Source: Acidobacteriota bacterium (GTDB lineage: Bacteria; Acidobacteriota; Blastocatellia; Pyrinomonadales; Pyrinomonadaceae). Taken from it: a DNA stretch of 10,177 nucleotides. Within the stretch, counting starts at the first letter, position 1. Each line of letters starts with the position of its first letter. The notes beneath the pieces are model-generated. The model ran no database searches. It was not told the origin of the DNA and saw nothing but the letters and a program-made list of their open reading frames with translations. The stretch spans positions 1 to 10,177 of the forward strand of contig CAUJFK010000004.1 in NCBI GenBank assembly GCA_963169175.1, given 5' to 3'. Positions 1-5,469 of the stretch are shown here, piece by piece. The translations under genes and the position numbers were made by a program.

Positions 1-171
1 AAATGTTGCCCCCGGGAATTTACTGGCCTTGTGCCATTCGTCCAATTTGAGCTGAAGCTCTTTCTTAAGATCATTGCTGCCGGTAACTGCCGCCTGAGCC
101 TGGACATGCGGCCGAAGTACGGACAATGTGCAAAGCAGGACCAGCAGGCCCAGTGCGGCGCGGCATCTCAT
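1..171 (-). CDS. Exported serine hydrolase, beta-lactamase-like, N-terminal part only
   Basis: Reading leftward from ATG at 171-169 there are 57 open codons to the window edge, so the gene is cut off there. The first 26 or so residues form a signal peptide: a short basic start (MRCR), a hydrophobic stretch rich in Leu and Val, and a likely cleavage after VQAQA. The mature start contains LKLDEWHKASKFPGATF. The pattern of a helix followed by 'FPGA' is common at the start of class C beta-lactamase/DD-peptidase-like serine hydrolases, but the SxxK and YxN motifs lie outside the window, so family membership is inference. The start is well supported: a perfect AAGGAG Shine-Dalgarno lies at 185-180, eight bases before ATG, and the ATG overlaps the stop of the preceding gene as ATGA, suggesting translational coupling in an operon. 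It would act in the periplasm or at the cell envelope. Confidence 0.6.
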   Translation of the reverse strand, partial: MRCRAALGLLVLLCTLSVLRPHVQAQAAVTGSNDLKKELQLKLDEWHKASKFPGATF

Positions 172-686
172 TTCGACTTCTCCTTAGAAAGACTTGATCC
201 GCCCGGCTTCATAGCCTTTTCTTTTTTGGTGCATCCGCCGGGATCGATGGTCGAGGCTCCGTTGGCGATCTTCCATCCGGCTTCGGTGCGAACCAGGTTG
301 AATTGATCTATGCCGCAATGCGAAACGTTTCCGCTTACCCAAAAAACGTATCGCCCCCAGACCATAGCCCAATCGCCATCGACCTCGACCTTCGGCGCAT
401 ACATCGTTTCTCTTATTACGGCAGACTTGTCAGTAAAGAATTTAGAGAACGCGTCGCGGCCGATCATGTCGAGTCGGATTTTTCCGTCCTTCATTTTTCG
501 AATACCTGCGAGCTGCGATTCCGGCCCGGTGTGCAGATCGATGATGCCCTGCGGATTTGCGGCCGCCATCTCGTCGAAGAGTTTGCTTACTACACCAAGG
601 GCGGCCGATCTGTCATCGCTCTTTTGAGCGGCAACCGTAAATGAAAGCACAACGATCGCCACGAGCAGTTTTATTGTTTTTCGCAT
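168..686 (-). CDS. Exported NTF2/SnoaL-like (DUF4440-type) protein
   Basis: A 172-residue protein. Residues 1-20 (MRKTIKLLVAIVVLSFTVAA) are a signal peptide with likely cleavage before Q21. The rest has the layout of a small cone-shaped NTF2-like domain: an N-terminal helix (SAALGVVSKLFDEMAAAN), a central 'GRDAFSKFF' helix, then strands with DWAMVWGRYVFWVSG, HCGIDQFNLVRT and GWKIANGAST, the usual run of such domains. The tail (about 155-172) is Lys/Ser-rich and probably disordered. No catalytic residues can be named; family members bind small ligands or act as accessory domains. ATG at 686 is chosen over an upstream in-frame TTG at 698 because GGGAGA (696-691) sits five bases before ATG and the signal peptide then starts properly. 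It lies 19 bp after the M28 peptidase stop and its TGA overlaps the next ATG, so the three genes are probably one operon. Confidence 0.75.
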   Translation of the reverse strand: MRKTIKLLVAIVVLSFTVAAQKSDDRSAALGVVSKLFDEMAAANPQGIIDLHTGPESQLAGIRKMKDGKIRLDMIGRDAFSKFFTDKSAVIRETMYAPKVEVDGDWAMVWGRYVFWVSGNVSHCGIDQFNLVRTEAGWKIANGASTIDPGGCTKKEKAMKPGGSSLSKEKSK

Positions 687-705
687 AGCGTCTCCCAATC
701 GTCGA

Positions 706-2391
706 TCACATCTGTGGCCCGGCCTTTACAGTTTTGCGCGGCAGTTTTCCGTCCATCATCGCGGTCTGATAAACAAACGCGGCTATAATCGTCGATGCCT
801 GCTTCATATCGTCGGCCTGGATACGGTCGAAATTGTCCTGGTTCGAGTGGTGTGTTCTGGTGTCATACTCGACCTCGTCCTGTATGAACTGAAAGCCGGG
901 AAGCCCGATCGCGTCGAACGATAGGTGATCGGTTCCGCCGGTGTTTGAGAGTGTCAAGGTTTTTGCTCCGAGATCATTGAACGGCGCCAGCCAGGCTTCA
1001 AATAGCGGCTTGATGTTCGCATTGCCCTGGAGATATACGCCGCGGATCTTGCCCGTACCATTGTCGAGATTGAAATAGCCCGCAAGTTTATCGTAATCCG
1101 GCCCCTTAACGATCGTACCGTTCTTCTTTTCACCAAAATGCTGCTTTACATAGTTCGCTGAACCGAACAAGCCCTGCTCTTCGCCGCTCCACAAAGCTAC
1201 GCGAATCGTGCGTCGTGGTTGCAGGCCTGACGCGAGAATAATACGTGCGGCCTCCATCACGGCTGCGCTCCCGGCGCCGTTGTCCGTCGCTCCGGTCGAA
1301 CTATGCCATGAATCAAGGTGAGCGCCGAGCATGACGACCTCATCCTTCAACGCCGGATCGGTTCCAGGTATTTCGGCGATCGTGTTGTACTGCATTGGAT
1401 CGTCGTCGTAATACTGTGCATCAACCTCGACGGTCATCTTCGGCTTGGCTCCGTTATTGATCATCCGAACTATCCGGTTGTAGTCTTCCGACGCCACAGT
1501 TACCTGCGGTAGCATATTTGCCTCATATTTCTTATTCTGCGGCTGGAACGCGGGCGAGTCGAAGATATCGTAGATCGACTTGATCTCGGTCGGCATCTCG
1601 ACCGCAACATTTGCTCCCTGAACAAAAAACGTTCCGCCGCTACCCTCGCCACTGTTGTAAAGAGTTACGGCCGCACCTTCTTCCTGGAGGAACTTTGTTC
1701 TTTTCACATCCTGGTTAAAGCCGTCTACAAATCGCCTGATGATGTCTGCGGGTGGAAGTCCCGAGCCGCTTGAGTCAGATGGCGGCGCGGCTGAGGCCAT
1801 CTTGGCTAGTTCTTCGTCGCTGTAGCGGCTCAACAACGCCTTGTCGAGCGGTTTTATCGGGCGTTCACCGGACATCAATACGATCTTGCCCGCAAGCTGG
1901 CCTTTATATTTGGCAAACTCAGCTTCGGTTTTGGCGTTGAACAGAACGACTTCGCTTGTCACCGCTCCTTTTGTCGAAGGCGACCATGCGTTTGGGTAAG
2001 CGATGACCGGAATGTACTGCGGATCAGTCACCGCCGCCGTAAATTTTCTCAACGCCCAGCCGCGCCCGAACGGGCCCCACGATTCAAGATGAGCGTTCTG
2101 CATTCCCCATTCTTTCATCTTGTCGCGCGTCCACTCGTTCGCCCGCTTCATATTCGGCGATCCCGTCAGGCGTCCGCCAATGTTGTCGGTCAAGAATGAA
2201 AGCGTCTGCATATACTGCGAACGGTTCATTCCTTCATCGCGAATGCGGTCGATAGCTTCTTTCGGAGCGGTATAAACGGCCGGCTTCGCAGCCGTTTGTG
2301 CTGCGGCAAGATTCGGCAAAAAGATCGCGGCCACCAAGGCAGCACTGATAAGACGATTGGTGAATTTTCTATTTCTCATTTTTCGACGCAT
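706..2391 (-). CDS. Secreted M28-family zinc metallopeptidase (carboxypeptidase Q/aminopeptidase-like)
   Basis: A 561-residue exported di-zinc exopeptidase. The N-terminus is strongly basic, followed by a hydrophobic signal core (LISAALVAAIFLPNLAAAQ, cleavage near residue 32). A protease-associated-like region occupies about 70-330. The M28 catalytic domain shows all the expected motifs, numbered from this start: GAHLDSW with His358 and Asp360, TDNGAG with bridging Asp370, SGEEQG with Glu404/405 (general base and metal ligand), NLDNG with Asp443, and THHSNQDNFD with the last His ligand at 514 or 515. Members remove N-terminal residues or cleave dipeptides in the periplasm or outside the cell. 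The length is normal for the carboxypeptidase Q-like group. The start is uncertain: the frame is open to a GTG at 2469, and ATGs at 2391 and 2379 both precede the signal peptide; none has a clear Shine-Dalgarno. It is first of a probable three-gene minus-strand operon. Confidence 0.9.
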   Translation of the reverse strand: MRRKMRNRKFTNRLISAALVAAIFLPNLAAAQTAAKPAVYTAPKEAIDRIRDEGMNRSQYMQTLSFLTDNIGGRLTGSPNMKRANEWTRDKMKEWGMQNAHLESWGPFGRGWALRKFTAAVTDPQYIPVIAYPNAWSPSTKGAVTSEVVLFNAKTEAEFAKYKGQLAGKIVLMSGERPIKPLDKALLSRYSDEELAKMASAAPPSDSSGSGLPPADIIRRFVDGFNQDVKRTKFLQEEGAAVTLYNSGEGSGGTFFVQGANVAVEMPTEIKSIYDIFDSPAFQPQNKKYEANMLPQVTVASEDYNRIVRMINNGAKPKMTVEVDAQYYDDDPMQYNTIAEIPGTDPALKDEVVMLGAHLDSWHSSTGATDNGAGSAAVMEAARIILASGLQPRRTIRVALWSGEEQGLFGSANYVKQHFGEKKNGTIVKGPDYDKLAGYFNLDNGTGKIRGVYLQGNANIKPLFEAWLAPFNDLGAKTLTLSNTGGTDHLSFDAIGLPGFQFIQDEVEYDTRTHHSNQDNFDRIQADDMKQASTIIAAFVYQTAMMDGKLPRKTVKAGPQM

Positions 2392-2523
2392 GTAATTTCG
2401 AGTTGTTTGTGCCGCGATCAGCAAAGCTAGCGGCAATGTTTCTAACGTATAGAGCTTTCGTTTGTTCACGGTTTTTACCAGGTGCGATCCTGACGAAACC
2501 GTCCGATGCGAGTTTTATCGAGA

Positions 2524-3250
2524 TCAGATCCCCGCAACTGCGATACCATCAGGTACTTTTCCGGTCTCAACACGCCCGAGTACCCTGCCGGAATCAATAT
2601 CTAACTTGAGTACAATGTCCGGGTCGCCCGCGGTCATCAGGCGAAAGATCAATTGCCTCCGGCTGTTTGCCGACGGGAATATGCGTCACGGGCCGCCGTC
2701 CGGGCGCGAGCGGAGGCAGTTCGATCGCTGAAACCGAATCGGATCCTATGTTCGCCGTGTAGAACTTTCTCTGGTCAGCCGTTCCGACTACCATGTGTGA
2801 GCCGTTCTGGCCCGTTCCCATGATCCAATCGATCTTATTAGATGCAGGATCATAGCGTGCGATCAACCGGTTGGCCTCGACCGTGAAATAGAGCTTGCCA
2901 CCGATCAAATGCAGCCCGTGCGGCCTGACAAGCGGAGAAATATCAAACCGGCGCAATTCTTTTGCAGTCGGAATGTCGATGACCGAGATCGAATTGCCCG
3001 GCGTCTGTGCCCCGTAATTGGCGACATAGGCTGTTTTTCCGTCAATCGACAACACGACCTCATGCGGCCCGTTTCCGGTCGTCACCTTTGCGGTAAGCCT
3101 CATTCCGACGGGATCGACGCTCGCCAGCGTCGCATCATCCTTGTTTAGAACCACCAAAACCGGCTTAGGCTGTCCGATCACAATAGTATAACCGCGGAAA
3201 ACCAACATGATCCCCACGAAGCCGAGCATCAGCATCTGTTCTTTCTTCAT
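2524..3250 (-). pseudogene. YVTN-type beta-propeller protein, frameshifted
   Basis: The first frame starts at ATG 3250 with a membrane or signal segment (MLMLGFVGIMLVFRGYTIVI) and then repeats of a propeller blade: VLVVLNKDDATLASVDPVG, HEVVLSIDGKTAYVANYG, NSISVIDIPTAKELRRFD, RPHGLHLIGGKLYFTVEAN, HMVVGTADQRKFYTANIG and PEAIDLSPD. These are the IVSxDGxxxYVANxxxxxVSVID-like units of YVTN/lactonase-type proteins, usually exported and often of unknown role. After LSPD (near 2636) the frame runs into 13 unrelated residues and stops at 2594. The neighbouring frame, codons counted from 2634 down to TGA at 2526-2524, continues the family pattern (AGDPDIVLKLDIDSGRVLG, then ETGKVPDGIAV). The one-base phase change also skips roughly the eight residues expected between 'SPD' and 'AGD', so a small deletion is likely. 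At about 240 residues it is short for the family. A sequencing error remains possible. Confidence 0.75.
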
Positions 3251-3318
3251 AGTTTATAAGATATACGAGCGCATCGTAATAATACGCAATTCCATCGCGG
3301 CCCCTATCGGAATTGTGA

Positions 3319-3330
3319 CGAAACGTTTCG
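3319..3330. promoter_or_regulatory. Perfect 12-bp palindrome, candidate operator
   Basis: CGAAACGTTTCG is a perfect inverted repeat in the spacer between the divergent propeller gene and carA. Its core AAACGTTT is the core of many LacI-family operators, including the PurR box that controls pyrimidine and purine genes in enterobacteria. The nonamer GTGACGAAA occurs at 3315-3323 and again at 3335-3343, exactly 20 bp apart. No regulator gene is in the window, so the role is inference. Confidence 0.35.
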
Positions 3331-3354
3331 GCTAGTGACGAAAGGCGTTTTTGC

Positions 3355-3475
3355 CCACAGAGACCTCAAAAAGCACAAAGAAAACACTCGTCCGCAAGGC
3401 GTGATCACATTCTCGAATATCCGTGGGCGGAACGGTACATCTTCTTGATCCTCTGTGCCACCGCTGCCTCTGTGG
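3355..3475. repeat. Inverted-repeat element with CCACAGAG ends, directly upstream of carA
   Basis: The left arm has CCACAGAG (3355-3362) and then GCACAAAG (3373-3380). The right arm has CTCTGTGC (3451-3458) and then CTCTGTGG (3468-3475). The outer 8-mers are exact reverse complements, the inner pair matches 7 of 8, and the spacing within the two arms differs by one base. The element is 121 bp long. Its right end runs into TAAAAT (3476-3481), a passable -10 hexamer ten bases before the carA ATG. The arms resemble CACAGAGG-type interspersed sequences that I recall from other environmental bacterial genomes; copy number here cannot be judged. Confidence 0.5.
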
Positions 3476-3491
3476 TAAAATCTATCCTGAA

Positions 3492-4628
3492 ATGCGATCA
3501 GGACAAAAAGTGATCCTCGTTCTTGAAGACGGGCGCACGTTTCAGGGTACATCTTTCGGCGCCGACGGAACTGCGTTCGGCGAGATGGTATTTAATACAT
3601 CGATGTCCGGCTATCAAGAGATCCTGACGGACCCAAGCTACGCCGGGCAGATCGTTTGCATGACGTATCCGCTCATAGGCAATTACGGCGTGAACGAAGA
3701 AGATATCGAATCGAGACGCCCCTGGGCCGAAGGCTTCGTCGTCCGTGAGGCAAGCCGTATCGTCTCTAACTGGCGCTCGACCGAATCCTTAGGTTCCTAT
3801 CTCATACGCAACAATATTGTCGGCATCGAACATATAGATACTCGTGCACTTGTCCGCCATATCCGCGACAAGGGAGCGATGCGTGCCGGCCTTTCAACGA
3901 TCGATCTCGACCCGAAAGCCCTGCTCGAGCAAGTACTCGATTCGCCCGATATGAAGAACCGCGAGTTGGCAAGTGCCGTAACGGTCAAAGAGGCGTTCGA
4001 GTACAAGGCCGAAACACGGCCAGTAGGGAGTGTGCCGTCCGCAAATGAAAAATACCACGTCGTCGCCTTCGATTTCGGCGTTAAAACCAACTCTCTGAGA
4101 GAATTCGCAAAATTTGGCTGCCGCCTAACGGTGGTCCCAAGTGATACAACCGCCAAGGAGGTCCTCGCTCTAGAGCCCGATGGCATCTTCCTTTCGAACG
4201 GCCCAGGCGATCCGGCCTCGATGTCCAAGGTTATTGAAGAGATCAAAGAACTTGCCGCTTCCGAAACCCCGATCTTCGGCATATGCCTCGGCCACCAACT
4301 AATCGGGTCGGCCTTTGGGGGCGAAACCTATAAACTAAAATTTGGCCACCGCGGCGGCAATCAGCCTATCAAAGACCTGACCACGGGCAGAATTGAAATA
4401 ACGGCCCATAACCACGGCTTCGCCGTCGATCCCGCGTCGCTCCCGGCCGACGTCGAGGTGACTCACATCAATCTAAACGACCAAACCGTCGCCGGCCTGC
4501 GGCATAAAACGCTGCCGGTTTTTTCGGTCCAATACCATCCGGAATCAGCGCCGGGGCCGCACGATTCTGAATATTTGTTCGAGCGGTTTATTACGTTGCT
4601 GTCAGACAGTCAGAACCGCGAGGGGTAG
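3492..4628 (+). CDS. carA: Carbamoyl-phosphate synthase small (glutaminase) subunit
   Basis: A 378-residue protein, the usual length for CarA. It hydrolyses glutamine and channels ammonia to CarB for carbamoyl phosphate, feeding pyrimidine and arginine synthesis in the cytoplasm. The N-terminal CarA domain (about 1-135) shows LEDGRTFQG, GEMVFNTSMSGYQEILTDPS and YPLIGNYGVN. The class I glutamine amidotransferase domain (about 190-370) shows SNGPGDP (235-241), the nucleophile Cys265 in GICLGHQLIG, HNHGFAVD, and the catalytic His349 and Glu351 in VQYHPESAPGP. Start: the frame is open up to a GTG at 3423, but the 23 extra codons cross the inverted repeat and are not CarA-like, so ATG 3492 is chosen; no clear Shine-Dalgarno precedes it. 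The last eight residues (SDSQNREG) are atypical and overlap, tail to tail, the remains of the S41 gene. carB is not in the window. Confidence 0.95.
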   Translation: MRSGQKVILVLEDGRTFQGTSFGADGTAFGEMVFNTSMSGYQEILTDPSYAGQIVCMTYPLIGNYGVNEEDIESRRPWAEGFVVREASRIVSNWRSTESLGSYLIRNNIVGIEHIDTRALVRHIRDKGAMRAGLSTIDLDPKALLEQVLDSPDMKNRELASAVTVKEAFEYKAETRPVGSVPSANEKYHVVAFDFGVKTNSLREFAKFGCRLTVVPSDTTAKEVLALEPDGIFLSNGPGDPASMSKVIEEIKELAASETPIFGICLGHQLIGSAFGGETYKLKFGHRGGNQPIKDLTTGRIEITAHNHGFAVDPASLPADVEVTHINLNDQTVAGLRHKTLPVFSVQYHPESAPGPHDSEYLFERFITLLSDSQNREG

Positions 4629-4863
4629 CGAGCGGCCTCTTATCAGAGCCGTCGAGCCGCGGTTGAGCCGTCCCCCAAATCACCGGAGCGGGAACGCGCT
4701 CGAGAATCGCATCGTGTCCTTCCCTAAGATCTGTTACTTTTGGTTCCACCAAAATGTCGGGAATCACACCGACACCGATGAATTCGGTGCCGTCGGCAAA
4801 GGTGTCGTGTTTGGAGCAAATTCGAGCAGTTCCGCCGCCGGGAAGCCAAATAACAAGCGGTTG
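4591..4863 (-). pseudogene. S41 (tail-specific) peptidase, C-terminal fragment
   Basis: This minus-strand frame is too broken to have its own start. Reading from about 4863 it gives QPLVIWLPGGGTARICSKHD, then TFADGTEFIGVGVIPDI, then LVEPKVTDLREGHDAILERV. That is the end of the S41/C-terminal processing peptidase core: the 'G(S/T)G-QPL-LPGGG' strand, the 'D-PDG-EF-GVGI-PD' strand, and the closing 'D-R-G-D-LERA' helix. Immediately upstream in frame is a TGA, where phage-derived sequence begins. After LERV the frame continues for about 33 unrelated residues through a repeat-like stretch to TAA at 4593-4591, overlapping the carA 3' end, so the original stop also seems lost. The catalytic Ser-Lys part is missing. 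It is inferred to belong with the signal-peptide fragment at 7408-7578, with the insert in between. Confidence 0.72.
4602..4678. repeat. Repeat-like GC-rich tract with hairpin at the carA 3' end
   Basis: The tract begins inside the last codons of carA and shows short self-similar units: GAGCCG at 4646-4651, 4654-4659 and 4665-4670. It also holds a stem-loop at 4634-4650, with arms GGCCTCT and AGAGCC around a TATC loop and one bulged C. It encodes the atypical tails of both carA and the S41 fragment, as expected if an interspersed palindromic repeat landed here. The hairpin could serve as a terminator for the converging genes, but no T-tract follows on either strand. Confidence 0.35.
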
Positions 4864-4980
4864 TCACGCGGCGGCGGTCGCCCGCTCAAACCGGAAAGCG
4901 AATTGACACCGGATCAACTTAAACGACGCAAGCGGTATCTTGCGACGAAGGAAAAGGCACGAAATGCCAAGACCACCTAA
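4862..4980 (+). pseudogene. 5'-truncated small phage-type gene
   Basis: The last 38 or so codons read SRGGGRPLKPESELTPDQLK, then RRKRYLATKEKARNAKTT and TAA at 4978-4980. It is a basic, low-complexity and probably helical tail; I do not recognise it. The same frame stays open leftward to a TTG at 4663, but that part lies opposite the S41 fragment and is host antisense sequence, so it is not counted. No ATG or convincing ribosome site lies inside the phage part, so the gene was probably cut at the junction. Its end overlaps the next gene by 17 bp, which marks it as a genuine first member of a compact plus-strand cluster. Phage proteins with similar 'RGGGRP-K' starts exist, but the resemblance is too short to name one. 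Confidence 0.45.
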
Positions 4981-5170
4981 ACAAATCTACAAGGCCCAAT
5001 TCCTTGTTCCAATGACGGTAGAACTCGCGGCCTGTTCTGACCAAGATGCGGAACGGCTTGCTAAAAATTTAAGTCTTAAAGCTATTGTCGCTATCGGCGA
5101 TGCGAGTTATCCTGACGTTGGCTGTCACGCCCTAATTCGTGAATCGGGCGAGACGGTATTCGAGATATGA
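4964..5170 (+). CDS. Small hypothetical protein, 68 residues
   Basis: Starts at ATG 4964 with AAAGG (4953-4957) six bases upstream; an earlier in-frame TTG at 4940 would add eight basic residues and is less likely. The protein begins MPRPPKQIYKAQFLVPMTVE, continues with AACSDQDAERLAKNLS, then KAIVAIGDASYPDVGCHALI, and ends RESGETVFEI. It reads as a small alpha/beta protein with strand (AQFLVPMTVELAA), helix (DQDAERLAKNL) and two strands. There is no signal peptide or membrane segment, and two cysteines are present. I do not recognise the family. It overlaps the truncated gene before it by 17 bp and the gene after it by 4 bp (ATGA), so the three were co-translated. It belongs to the phage-derived segment. 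Confidence 0.6.
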   Translation: MPRPPKQIYKAQFLVPMTVELAACSDQDAERLAKNLSLKAIVAIGDASYPDVGCHALIRESGETVFEI

Positions 5171-5469
5171 AAATAACTAAGGCTACATATTTTAAGGCGA
5201 GCGACGCGGAACCATTCGCGTTTGTTTTGCTCGAATTTACCGACGGTATTTCGGAAAAATTCTGCGATGCGAAAATGTATTTTCTCACTCAAGGCTTAAT
5301 TCCGATTCAGCACGGTAATCCGCCACCGCAAGTATTTCATTACGAAGATGGCGAGGCCAAAACCTTTAGTCATCTATTGAAACAGCCGGATGCCGCGAGC
5401 GCGTTACTTGCCTTTACTGATGAGAATACTGATCTGGCCAACGGACAGGTGCTTTATTCGTCCCCATAG
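5167..5469 (+). CDS. Small hypothetical acidic protein, 100 residues
   Basis: Its ATG overlaps the previous stop as ATGA (5167-5170), so it is probably translationally coupled. It begins MKITKATYFKASDAEPFAFV, then LLEFTDGISEKFCDAKMYFL, then a Pro/Gly turn (IPIQHGNPPPQVFHYEDGEA), and ends with a helical FSHLLKQPDAASALLAFTDE stretch. It is soluble and acidic, with no signal peptide or membrane segment. I do not recognise the family. Its TAG (5467-5469) lies 16 bp inside the tail of the converging MuF-type gene. Small acidic proteins next to toxin-like genes are often immunity or accessory proteins, but here the orientation is opposite to the usual toxin-then-immunity order, so that role is only a guess. 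Confidence 0.6.
   Translation: MKITKATYFKASDAEPFAFVLLEFTDGISEKFCDAKMYFLTQGLIPIQHGNPPPQVFHYEDGEAKTFSHLLKQPDAASALLAFTDENTDLANGQVLYSSP

Noticed and set aside
303..644. Two plus-strand frames opposite the NTF2-like gene
   Set aside because: They mirror a well-supported minus-strand gene with signal peptide, Shine-Dalgarno and operon spacing.
2392..2469. GTG start extending the M28 peptidase by 26 residues
   Set aside because: The extension would bury the signal peptide and has no Shine-Dalgarno; kept only as an alternative start.
3423..3491. Upstream GTG start that would extend carA by 23 codons
   Set aside because: The extra residues are encoded by the inverted-repeat element and are unlike CarA; ATG 3492 gives the standard length and N-terminus.
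4646..4670. CRISPR-like or tandem array from three GAGCCG units
   Set aside because: The units are only six bases long with unequal spacing; no true repeat-spacer structure exists here or elsewhere in the window.
4663..4861. N-terminal part of an open plus-strand frame reaching back to a TTG at 4663
   Set aside because: It lies exactly opposite the S41 peptidase C-terminal fragment, whose residues match a known family; the plus-strand reading is compositionally odd and has no ribosome site.
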